This document shows positions 6,800 to 14,360 of a DNA stretch of 14,404 nt, one piece after another. The stretch covers positions 1 through 14,404 of the forward strand of contig JBCBTD010000087.1 of the NCBI GenBank assembly GCA_039818825.1. The letters are read 5' to 3'. The notes below the pieces were generated by a model that did no database searches, was not told the origin of the DNA, and worked only from the letters and a program-made list of their open reading frames with translations. Made by a program: the position numbers and the translations under genes. The DNA comes from JBCBTD01 sp039818825 (lineage in GTDB: Bacteria; Pseudomonadota; Alphaproteobacteria; Geminicoccales; Geminicoccaceae). Within the stretch, counting starts at the first letter, position 1; every line of letters begins with the position of its first letter.

Positions 6800-8101
6800 G
6801 TGAGCACCAATACCCCGATCGGCCAGCGTGTCCTTGCCGCGCTGAAGGAAGCGGGCATGGCCGGCCTGCTGACCTTCGCCCTCACGTCGTTCATCGTCGG
6901 CCTGCGAACCGAGATCGCGCCCGATGGGCTCATCATCGAGCAGCGCTGGGGGCTGGTGGCCCTGGCGGTCGCCGTCGTGGCAACCGGCCGGTTGCTGTTG
7001 CGGCTGTTCGTCTGGGGACCGGAAGGGCACGGCACCGGCCTCGGCCAGCAACTGCCCAAACTGCCCAATCTGGACTGGCTCGGCCGTTTCGCCGGCGGCG
7101 CGCTCTTGCTGTTGGCACTGCTTCTGCCGTTCTTCGGCGGTCGCTACGTGGTCGACCTCGGCATTCTCGTGCTGACCTACGTGATGCTCGGTTGGGGCCT
7201 GAACATCGTCGTCGGCCTCGCCGGCCTTCTGGACCTCGGCTACGTCGCGTTTTACGCCGTCGGTGCTTATTCGTACGCGCTGATCGCCCACTATTTCGGC
7301 TGGTCGTTCTGGGTCTGCCTGCCGCTGGCGGGCCTGTTCGCGGCGACCTGGGGGATGATCCTGGGCTTTCCGGTGCTACGGCTCCGCGGCGACTACCTCG
7401 CCATCGTCACCCTGGCGTTCGGCGAAATCATCCGGATCGTCCTGCTCAACTGGTACGAGTTCACCGGCGGCCCGGACGGCATCTCCGGCATTCCGCGCCC
7501 GAGCTTCTTCGGCATCCCGTTCGATCGGACAGACGAAGGTTTCGCCGCCATCTTCGGCCTCGACTTTTCGTCGATCCACCGGATCATCTTCCTCTACTAC
7601 ATCATCTTGGCCCTGGCGCTGTTGACCAACGCGGTCACTTTGCGGTTGCGGCGCTTGCCGCTCGGCCGCGCCTGGGAAGCGATGCGCGAGGACGAGATCG
7701 CCTGCCGCTCGCTCGGCATCAACACCACCAACACCAAGCTGTCGGCATTCGCGATCGGCGCCATGTTCGGCGGCTTCGCCGGCGCGTTCTTCGCCACCCG
7801 TCAGGGCTTCATCTCGCCCGAGAGCTTCGTCTTCATGGAGAGCGCGCTGATCCTGGCGATCGTCGTGCTGGGCGGTCTCGGCAGCCAGATCGGCGTGGCC
7901 ATCGCCGCCATCGTCATGATCGGCGGCTTCGAAGTGTTCCGTGAGTTGGAGCAGTACCGCATGCTGATCTTCGGCGCGGTGCTCGTGTTCATCATGGTCA
8001 ATCGCCCCCGCGGCTTGATCTCCAGCCGCAACCCGTCGATCGTCCTACACGAACGCAAGAAGATCGGTGCCGATCTGGTGGCCCAAGGGGAGGGCCATTG
8101 A
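6800..8101 (+). CDS. livM: Branched-chain amino acid ABC transporter permease LivM
   Basis: This 433-residue protein is the second LIV-I permease, close in length to E. coli LivM (about 425). It has the extended N-terminal part of the long LivM type, with helices at about 12-32 and 48-70. The BPD_transp_2 core starts near residue 95 and includes ADLG-like YVVDLGILVLTYVMLGWGLNIVVGLAGLLDLGY and the FPVLRLRGDYLAIVTLAFGEI motif. The ATPase-contact loop is at about 289-310 (MREDEIACRSLGIN), followed by VLGGLGSQIG from 356. Start GTG 6800 is chosen for its Shine-Dalgarno; a TTG at 6794 overlaps the livH stop. Its TGA shares one base with the livG ATG (TGATG). No damage seen. Confidence 0.94.
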   Translation: MSTNTPIGQRVLAALKEAGMAGLLTFALTSFIVGLRTEIAPDGLIIEQRWGLVALAVAVVATGRLLLRLFVWGPEGHGTGLGQQLPKLPNLDWLGRFAGGALLLLALLLPFFGGRYVVDLGILVLTYVMLGWGLNIVVGLAGLLDLGYVAFYAVGAYSYALIAHYFGWSFWVCLPLAGLFAATWGMILGFPVLRLRGDYLAIVTLAFGEIIRIVLLNWYEFTGGPDGISGIPRPSFFGIPFDRTDEGFAAIFGLDFSSIHRIIFLYYIILALALLTNAVTLRLRRLPLGRAWEAMREDEIACRSLGINTTNTKLSAFAIGAMFGGFAGAFFATRQGFISPESFVFMESALILAIVVLGGLGSQIGVAIAAIVMIGGFEVFRELEQYRMLIFGAVLVFIMVNRPRGLISSRNPSIVLHERKKIGADLVAQGEGH

Positions 8102-8949
8102 TGTCACGCAGCTGGAACGACGACCCGGTCTTGCGGGTCGAGCACCTGACCATGCGCTTCGGCGGTCTGGTCGCTGCGAGCGATCTGACCTTCGACGTCG
8201 GCCGCGGCGACATCACCGCCGTGATCGGCCCGAACGGCGCCGGCAAGACCACCGTGTTCAACTGCATCACGGGCTTCTACCGGCCGACCGTCGGCCGCAT
8301 CGTCATGCGCCGCGCCAACGGCACCACGTTCCTCCTCGAACGGATGCCGGAGCACCAGATCGCAGCATCGGCTCGGGTGGCTCGGACCTTCCAGAACATC
8401 CGCCTCTTCAGCGGCATGACGTTGCTCGAGAACCTCCTGGTCGCCCAGCACAATGCGCTGATGGGCGCGTCGCAGTTCACCGTCGGCGGGATCCTGGGGT
8501 TGCCCGCCTATCGGGACGGCGAGCATCGGGCGATCGAGCACGCCGTCCGCTGGCTCAAACGGATCGACCTTGCGGGCCGTGCCGACGATGCCGCCGGCGA
8601 TCTGCCCTATGGTGACCAGCGGCGGCTGGAGATCGCCCGGGCGATGTGCACCCGACCGGAGTTGCTCTGCCTCGACGAGCCCGCCGCCGGCCTCAACCCG
8701 CGTGAGAGCCAAGCCCTGAACCAGCTCCTGCGCTCGATCCGCGACGAGGGCGAGACGTCGATCCTGCTGATCGAGCACGACATGAGCGTGGTGATGGAGA
8801 TCTCGGATCACGTGGTGGTCCTCGACCACGGCGAGACGATCGCCGACGGCACGGCCGAGGAGATCCGCGCCGACGAGGCGGTGATCGCCGCCTATCTCGG
8901 CGTTCCGGACGACGAACTCGACGAGGTCGAGGAGGTCATCGCCGGATGA
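8101..8949 (+). CDS. livG: Branched-chain amino acid ABC transporter ATP-binding protein LivG
   Basis: This 282-residue cytoplasmic ATPase pairs with LivF to drive the LivHM channel. Walker A GPNGAGKT is at 43-50. The LivG-specific insert after it includes ARTFQNIRLFSGMTLLENLLVAQH. The signature region reads LPYGDQRRLEIARAM (from 168), the usual LivG replacement for LSGGQ. Walker B is D192-E193 in LDEPAAGLNP, and the switch His is in LLIEHDMSVVM. The ATG at 8101 overlaps the livM stop by one base and has a very strong GGGGAGGG site 6 bases upstream. The Asp/Glu-rich C-terminus overlaps livF by four bases (ATGA). Length and motifs are normal. Confidence 0.95.
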   Translation: MSRSWNDDPVLRVEHLTMRFGGLVAASDLTFDVGRGDITAVIGPNGAGKTTVFNCITGFYRPTVGRIVMRRANGTTFLLERMPEHQIAASARVARTFQNIRLFSGMTLLENLLVAQHNALMGASQFTVGGILGLPAYRDGEHRAIEHAVRWLKRIDLAGRADDAAGDLPYGDQRRLEIARAMCTRPELLCLDEPAAGLNPRESQALNQLLRSIRDEGETSILLIEHDMSVVMEISDHVVVLDHGETIADGTAEEIRADEAVIAAYLGVPDDELDEVEEVIAG

Positions 8950-9668
8950 GCGCGCTGCTGACCGTCGAGGGCGTCCACACCTACTACGGCAAGATCCAGG
9001 CGTTGAAGGGCGTCGACGTCGAGGTCCATGCCGGTGAAATCATCACGCTGATCGGCGCGAACGGCGCCGGCAAGTCGACGTTGATGATGACCATCTGCGG
9101 CAACCCGTCGGCGCGCGAAGGCCGCGTCACGTTCGACGGCCGCGACATCACCGGCCTGCCGACCCACGACATCATGCGCCTGTCGATCGCCCAGGCACCC
9201 GAAGGCCGCCGCATCTTCCCGCGGATGACGGTTCTGGAAAATCTGCAGATGGGGGCCGAGCTTGCCGGCAACCACGATGCGCAACGCGAGTTCGACCACG
9301 TGTTCGAGTTGTTTCCGCGGCTGCAGCAGCGGCTCGAGCAGCGGGGCGGAACCCTGTCGGGGGGCGAGCAACAGATGCTGGCGATCGGCCGCGCGCTGAT
9401 GAGCCGGCCAAAGCTGCTGCTGCTCGACGAGCCGTCGCTGGGCCTGGCCCCACTCGTCGTCAAACAGATCTTCGACGCCATCCGCAAGCTGAACGAGCAA
9501 GAAGGCTTGACCGTCTTCCTCGTCGAGCAGAACGCCTACCACGCGCTGCGCCTCGCCCATCGCGGCTACGTCATGGTGACGGGCGAAATCACCATGACCG
9601 GCAGCGGCAAGGAACTGTTGGCCAAAGAGGAAATCCGGGCGGCCTACCTCGAAGGCGGACGGCAATGA
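8946..9668 (+). CDS. livF: Branched-chain amino acid ABC transporter ATP-binding protein LivF
   Basis: This 240-residue ATPase is the second nucleotide-binding subunit of LIV-I. Walker A GANGAGKS is at 37-44, signature LSGGEQQ at 137-143, and Walker B D161-E162 in LDEPSLGLAP. The usual switch His is replaced by the LivF-typical VEQN. The segment APEGRRIFPRMTVLENLQMGA is diagnostic of LivF. Its ATG is coupled to the livG stop through ATGA. The gene is followed after 55 bases by a small membrane-protein gene and then livK, so it lies mid-operon. Nothing unusual is visible. Confidence 0.95.
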   Translation: MSALLTVEGVHTYYGKIQALKGVDVEVHAGEIITLIGANGAGKSTLMMTICGNPSAREGRVTFDGRDITGLPTHDIMRLSIAQAPEGRRIFPRMTVLENLQMGAELAGNHDAQREFDHVFELFPRLQQRLEQRGGTLSGGEQQMLAIGRALMSRPKLLLLDEPSLGLAPLVVKQIFDAIRKLNEQEGLTVFLVEQNAYHALRLAHRGYVMVTGEITMTGSGKELLAKEEIRAAYLEGGRQ

Positions 9669-9711
9669 CACGCGCACATGCGTGGGCCACCTCGCCCCGC
9701 ACGCGCGCATC

Positions 9712-9716
9712 GGGAG
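9712..9716 (+). promoter_or_regulatory. Ribosome binding site favouring the TTG start at 9724
   Basis: GGGAG lies 7 bases before TTG 9724. The alternative GTG at 9682 has no purine-rich site in front of it, and the extra 14 residues it adds are not membrane-like. Confidence 0.5.
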
Positions 9717-9723
9717 CGGCCAC

Positions 9724-10086
9724 TTGGACACGCACGCCTCACTGACTTCGTACCTGCTCGTGACCGGCGCGCTCGGCGGCGGTACCGCCTGGCTGACCGG
9801 TCGAGCGGTGGCCCGAACCTGGCGCACCCTGGCACAGCTCGCCCTCTACGTCGTGCTGCTGGCCGCGGTTTCACGATTCCTGCACTACGCGCTGTTTCAC
9901 GGCGCGCTGCTCTCCTTGAACGGCTATCTGATCGACCTTGCGACGCTCGGTGCCATCGCGCTCTTGGGTTTTCGCGTGACGCGCACCAATCAGATGGTTA
10001 CCCAATATGACTGGCTCTACGAGAGGAACGGGCCGTTCTCCTGGCGGTCGCGCGCAGGTGCGGAGGGCGTCGGCGAAGGCTCGTGA
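9724..10086 (+). CDS. Small three-helix membrane protein of the LIV operon (DUF6867-like)
   Basis: This protein of about 120 residues has three predicted membrane segments: about 6-26 (TSYLLVTGALGGGTAWLTG), 38-60 (LAQLALYVVLLAAVSRFLHYALF) and 66-86 (LNGYLIDLATLGAIALLGFRV). A cytoplasmic tail with TRTNQMVTQYDWLYERNGPFSW follows. The pattern of TW near helix 2, RFLHYALF, and MVTQYxWLYER matches, from memory, the uncharacterised DUF6867 family found between livF and livK in alphaproteobacteria. No enzymatic motif is seen. The start is TTG 9724, chosen for its Shine-Dalgarno; GTG 9682 would give 134 residues. Its position suggests an accessory subunit or assembly factor of the importer, which is inference only. 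Confidence 0.75.
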   Translation: MDTHASLTSYLLVTGALGGGTAWLTGRAVARTWRTLAQLALYVVLLAAVSRFLHYALFHGALLSLNGYLIDLATLGAIALLGFRVTRTNQMVTQYDWLYERNGPFSWRSRAGAEGVGEGS

Positions 10087-10102
10087 TCTCGCTTGATCGT
10101 CT

Positions 10103-10108
10103 GGGGAG
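10103..10108 (+). promoter_or_regulatory. Strong ribosome binding site of livK
   Basis: GGGGAG lies 6 bases before the ATG at 10115. It is among the strongest sites in the window, fitting the high level needed for a binding protein. Confidence 0.55.
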
Positions 10109-10114
10109 ACAACC

Positions 10115-11227
<1,113 letters not shown>

Positions 11228-11234
11228 TCGCAAG

Positions 11235-11258
11235 GGCCCGGTGCTGCGGCACCGGGCC
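11235..11258 (+). terminator. GC-rich stem-loop after livK
   Basis: A perfect 10-bp stem (11235-11244 with 11249-11258) has a stable TGCG tetraloop, and a G-T pair can extend it. It lies 7 bases after the livK stop. No T-run follows, so it may protect the livK mRNA end or attenuate transcription rather than fully terminate. The next gene begins only 10 bases later. Confidence 0.5.
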
Positions 11259-11260
11259 TA

Positions 11261-11277
11261 GCTCGCCGATGGCGAGC
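11261..11277 (+). promoter_or_regulatory. Hairpin holding the aminotransferase start codon
   Basis: A perfect 7-bp stem (11261-11267 with 11271-11277) surrounds the loop GAT. The A and T of the ATG start (11269-11271) lie in this loop, and the G opens the right arm. The hairpin also covers the place where a Shine-Dalgarno would sit, and none is visible. Translation may depend on ribosomes arriving from upstream or on a switch in folding. This is inferred from sequence symmetry only. Confidence 0.35.
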
Positions 11278-12180
11278 CACAGCTCGACCCACGACGCGGC
11301 CGCCGACCCGCGCAACGATCAGCTACGGATCTACGTCGACGGCCGCGTCGTGCCGAAAAGCGAGGCGACGGTGTCGGTCTACGACGCCGGCTTCATGCTG
11401 GGTGACGGCGTGTGGGAGGGCCTGCGGCTGCACCACGGCCGGTGGGCGTTCCTCGAAGCTCATCTGGACCGGTTGTTTCAAGCGGCGCTCGCCATCGACC
11501 TATCCATCGGCCTCACCCGCGAAGAGCTGACCGCGGCACTCGACGACGTGGCGCGGGCCAACGCCATGGTGAGCGATGCACACGCTCGACTGATGGTGAC
11601 CCGCGGCGTCAAGGCCCGGCCGTTTCAGGACCCGCGGCTCAGCCGCAGCGGGCCGACGGTGGTGATCATCGCCGAACACAGCCGACCCACTACCGCCAGC
11701 GGGATCACCCTCTTCACCGTCCCGCACTATCGCGGCCTGCCGGTGACCCAGGACCCGAAGCTCAATTCACACTCCAAGCTCAACTGCATCCTTGCCGGCA
11801 TCCACGCCCAGAAGGCAGGTGCCGACGAGGCGCTGATGCTGGACCCGCATGGCTTCGTGAACACGACCAACTCCTGCAACTTCTTCGTGGTCCGTCGAGG
11901 CGAAGTGTGGACATCGACCGGCGACTACTGCCTGAACGGGATCACCCGCGGGCACGTGATTGCGCTGTGCGAGACGAATGGGATCCCGGTACGGCAGAAG
12001 AACTTCTCGCTGGTGGAGGCCTACGACGCTGACGAAGCCTTCCTCACCGGCAGTTTCGGCGGGCAGACGCCAGTGACCGCCATCGACGGTCGGCCACTCG
12101 GCAACGGCGGCACCGGCCCCATCACCCGGCGTATCCAAGGTCTGTACGAGGCGCTCGTCGAGGCCGACACCCGTGGCTGA
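11269..12180 (+). CDS. Class IV (fold-type IV) PLP-dependent aminotransferase, branched-chain/D-amino acid type
   Basis: This 303-residue enzyme resembles IlvE, D-amino acid aminotransferase and ADC lyase. It has the N-terminal strand pair IYVDGRVVPKSEATVSVYDAGFMLGDGVWEGLRL, then HLDRLFQAA, RLMVTRG, and the PLP lysine K170 in SHSKLN. The phosphate-binding region is GDYCLNGITRGHVI. The position of the PLP-ring Glu of IlvE (E193 there) appears to be Thr199 here, in GFVNTTNSCNFF; I remember similar sequences in a bacterial clade, so this may be a subfamily trait. The start ATG is in a hairpin loop; in-frame upstream codons lie inside livK. It overlaps the next gene by 8 bases. Next to a LIV importer, a branched-chain amino or keto acid is the natural substrate guess. 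Confidence 0.9.
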   Translation: MASHSSTHDAAADPRNDQLRIYVDGRVVPKSEATVSVYDAGFMLGDGVWEGLRLHHGRWAFLEAHLDRLFQAALAIDLSIGLTREELTAALDDVARANAMVSDAHARLMVTRGVKARPFQDPRLSRSGPTVVIIAEHSRPTTASGITLFTVPHYRGLPVTQDPKLNSHSKLNCILAGIHAQKAGADEALMLDPHGFVNTTNSCNFFVVRRGEVWTSTGDYCLNGITRGHVIALCETNGIPVRQKNFSLVEAYDADEAFLTGSFGGQTPVTAIDGRPLGNGGTGPITRRIQGLYEALVEADTRG

Positions 12181-12901
12181 GCCGCTGCGCATCGCCATGT
12201 GGTCGGGGCCGAGGAACCTCTCCACCGCCATGATGCGCAGCTTCGAGAACCGGGCAGACTGTACGGTGTGGGACGAGCCGTTCTACGCCGCCTATCTGAC
12301 GGCTACGGGGATCGACCACCCGCTCCGCGCCGAGGTGTTGGCCGCCGGCATCAGCGATCCGGCGCTGGTGGCGGCCGAGTGCCTGGGGCCGCCACCGGCC
12401 GACGTGGCGCTCTACTATCAAAAGCACATGACGCACCACATGGTGGACGGCTTTCCCCTGGATTGGCTCGGCGCCTGCACCAACGCCTTCCTGATCCGCG
12501 AGCCCGAGGCAGTGATCGGCAGCTACCAGGCCAAGCGTGAAGCGGTAACCTTGGACGACCTCGGCTTCGCCCGTCAGCGCGAGCTGTTCGAGCACGTTGC
12601 CGACCGACAGGGGGCGGCACCGCCGGTGATCGACGCGGACGACGTCAGGCGTGCACCCGAGGCGACGCTCCGGCTCTTGTGCACGGCCATCGGCATCTCC
12701 TTCGATCCGGCGATGCTCGCGTGGCCCCCAGGCCCGCGCGCCAGCGATGGGGTCTGGGCACCACACTGGTACGACGCCGTCTCGAGGTCGACCGGCTTCA
12801 CCCCTCCCGAGCGGGAGCCGGCTCTGTCGGAACAGCTCCGCCAACTCGCTGCGGACGCGCGCGCCGACTACGACGTGCTCGCGGCCTTCGCGCTTCGCTG
12901 A
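12173..12901 (+). CDS. Sulfotransferase-like P-loop protein
   Basis: The 242-residue product has a P-loop region close to the N-terminus, WSGPRNLSTAMMRSF at 10-24, where sulfotransferases bind the 5'-phosphosulfate of PAPS. DEPFYAAYL follows. A second motif, NAFLIREPEAVIGSY, matches the 3'-phosphate Arg/Ser site. The C-terminal half has DADDVRRAPEATLRLLCTAIGISF, typical of this family. GTG 12173 is the start; it lies inside the aminotransferase end (8-base overlap), so the two are probably co-translated. The plant branched-chain aminotransferase-like proteins carry, as I recall, a domain like this fused in front of a class IV aminotransferase domain. Whether it transfers sulfate or only binds a nucleotide is unknown. 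Confidence 0.78.
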   Translation: MAEPLRIAMWSGPRNLSTAMMRSFENRADCTVWDEPFYAAYLTATGIDHPLRAEVLAAGISDPALVAAECLGPPPADVALYYQKHMTHHMVDGFPLDWLGACTNAFLIREPEAVIGSYQAKREAVTLDDLGFARQRELFEHVADRQGAAPPVIDADDVRRAPEATLRLLCTAIGISFDPAMLAWPPGPRASDGVWAPHWYDAVSRSTGFTPPEREPALSEQLRQLAADARADYDVLAAFALR

Positions 12902-12906
12902 CCGGC

Positions 12907-14049
12907 ATGTCGATGGACGGGACGCCCGATTCCGGAGGCGCACACGGGCGGATCGCCATCGTCCTCCCCTACAAGGACGCGTTCGCGGCCCAAGGCGCCA
13001 CGGCCACGGCCTTGTTGATCCGCGACCGTACGATGGCGAGCCGACACCGGCAGCGCATCACCGTCTTCGGACGGCCCGTCCCTACGCCGTTCCCGGACGT
13101 GCACTTCCGAGCCGTCCGGCCGGCTTTCGCCGGCCTGCTGGGCGGCAAGCGGGGCGAAGCGATCGCCATCGCCCGAGCGACCCAGCGCCCACCGACCGCA
13201 CTCTACGAACTGCATCAGCGGGTACGGAGCTTCTGGCTGCTCGCCAGCCGGATCGACGGCGCGCCGCTGACCTTCCACGTCCACACCGATCCGTTGCAAG
13301 ACGTACCGGGCCTGGAAGACACCTCGGGCCGCGCAGCGATCCTGGCGCGGGCGTCACAGGTGCTGTGCATCAGCCGCTTCGTCCGCGAGCGGTTCCTCGA
13401 CGGCATCGACGATCCTGACGGCAAGGCCCGTGTGTTGCCCAACGGCGTGCGCACGGCACCGGTGCTCGTTGCGGAGAAAGCGCCGCTGATCGCTTTTGCC
13501 GGCCGTCTCGACCCGCCGAAGGGTGTGCATCACCTGGTCGACGCGCTGGTCGACGTGCTACCTCGCCACCCGCAATGGCGAGCGGAGATCGCCGGCAGCG
13601 CCAGCTTCGCCAAGACCGACCGCGTGACCGACTACGAGCGCACGCTCCGCGCAAGCCTCGCGCCGTTGGGCGACCGCGCGGCGTTGACCGGCTATCAGTC
13701 GCACGAGGCCGTCCTGGGGCTGTTCCGCCGCGCCGCCATCGTCGTCGTGCCGTCGCTCTGGCAGGAGGGCTTCGGCATGGTTGCTGCTGAAGCCCTCGGC
13801 CACGGCTGCGCAGTCATTGCCTATCGACGCGGCGGCCTGCCCGAGGTGGTCGAAGGCCGCGGCCTCGTCGTCGACGAACCTGAGCCGAAACGGTTGGCCG
13901 ATGCGCTGGAGCGAGTGGTCGCCGACGCCGATTTCCGTGGACGGCTGCAGGCTGGCGCAGATGCCGACTTCCCCTTCACCATCGAGCGGACGACGGCCCT
14001 GCAGGACGCCTATCGCGACGAGCTCTTGGAAGTCCGGACGGCTCAGTGA
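12907..14049 (+). CDS. GT4-family glycosyltransferase
   Basis: This 380-residue cytoplasmic glycosyltransferase has the GT-B fold. The N-terminal domain starts at RIAIVLPYKDAFAAQGATATA, with the Gly/Ala-rich acceptor loop. The linker has TFHVHTDPLQDVPGLE and the CISRFVRERFL helix found in GT4 enzymes. The donor domain starts at about 190 with APLIAFAGRLDPPKGVHHLVDAL. The retaining GT4 motif EGFGMVAAE carries E287 and E295, followed by GLPEVVEGRGLVVD. The ATG at 12907 lies 5 bases after the sulfotransferase-like stop; a track of Arg-rich codons further upstream in frame is not homologous. Bases 13656-13703 recur inverted at the window end. Donor sugar and acceptor cannot be read. It overlaps the convergent acyl-CoA synthetase gene by 7 bases. 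Confidence 0.85.
   Translation: MSMDGTPDSGGAHGRIAIVLPYKDAFAAQGATATALLIRDRTMASRHRQRITVFGRPVPTPFPDVHFRAVRPAFAGLLGGKRGEAIAIARATQRPPTALYELHQRVRSFWLLASRIDGAPLTFHVHTDPLQDVPGLEDTSGRAAILARASQVLCISRFVRERFLDGIDDPDGKARVLPNGVRTAPVLVAEKAPLIAFAGRLDPPKGVHHLVDALVDVLPRHPQWRAEIAGSASFAKTDRVTDYERTLRASLAPLGDRAALTGYQSHEAVLGLFRRAAIVVVPSLWQEGFGMVAAEALGHGCAVIAYRRGGLPEVVEGRGLVVDEPEPKRLADALERVVADADFRGRLQAGADADFPFTIERTTALQDAYRDELLEVRTAQ
13656..13703 (+). repeat. Internal glycosyltransferase segment, left copy of a 48-bp inverted repeat
   Basis: These 48 bases code for part of the donor domain around GDRAALTGYQS. Their exact reverse complement is found at 14357-14404, 653 bases away. This copy is in its natural gene context. 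Confidence 0.9.
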
Positions 14050-14360
14050 CCCTCGGCGGCAAGTGCCTTCAGCCGAACCCGATCGACCTTGCCAGTGGCA
14101 TTCAGCGGCATCTTGTCGAGGAACACGATCTCCTCCGGTGCCTTGTAGCCAACGCGTTCACGGGCAAACGTGATCAGCTCGGCCGCGCCGACGCTCTGGC
14201 CGGCCTTCAGCGTCACGTAGGCGCGGACGTTCTCGCCGTGCAGCAGGTCGTGCACGCCTACGACCCCGGCGCTGGCGACGGCCGGGTGCTGGAGCAGTGC
14301 GTCCTCGACCTCTTGCGGGAAGATGTTCGAACTGTCGTGGACGATGATCTGCTTCTTGCG
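14043..14360 (-). CDS. AMP-binding acyl-CoA synthetase, C-terminal part (truncated at its 5' side)
   Basis: About 105 codons are read on the - strand, ending in TGA (bases 14045 to 14043). They match the C-terminal AMP-binding domain of long- or medium-chain acyl-CoA ligases: RKKQIIVHDSSNIFPQEVEDALLQHP, then VHDLLHGENVRAYV, and the A10 motif NATGKVDR with its catalytic lysine near the end. Family members have about 500 residues, so most of the protein is missing. Before the Arg of RKKQ, the family usually has Gly preceded by a GDL...GYLWFCG-type segment. Here it is Ser, preceded by glycosyltransferase DNA in another frame and a stop (bases 14375 to 14373). The call of the domain is firm; the break is treated under findings. 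Confidence 0.88.
   Translation of the reverse strand, partial: RKKQIIVHDSSNIFPQEVEDALLQHPAVASAGVVGVHDLLHGENVRAYVTLKAGQSVGAAELITFARERVGYKAPEEIVFLDKMPLNATGKVDRVRLKALAAEGH

Noticed and set aside
8602..8619. LivG signature LPYGDQ differing from LSGGQ
   Set aside because: LivG proteins normally carry a YG(D/Q)QRR form at this place, so it is not a defect.
9669..9684. Small 5-bp stem (CACGC/GCGTG) after livF
   Set aside because: Short and with no T-run; likely chance in alternating GC sequence.
12679..12906. Upstream in-frame extension of the glycosyltransferase
   Set aside because: It would lie wholly inside the sulfotransferase-like gene and encodes an Arg-rich, non-homologous sequence.
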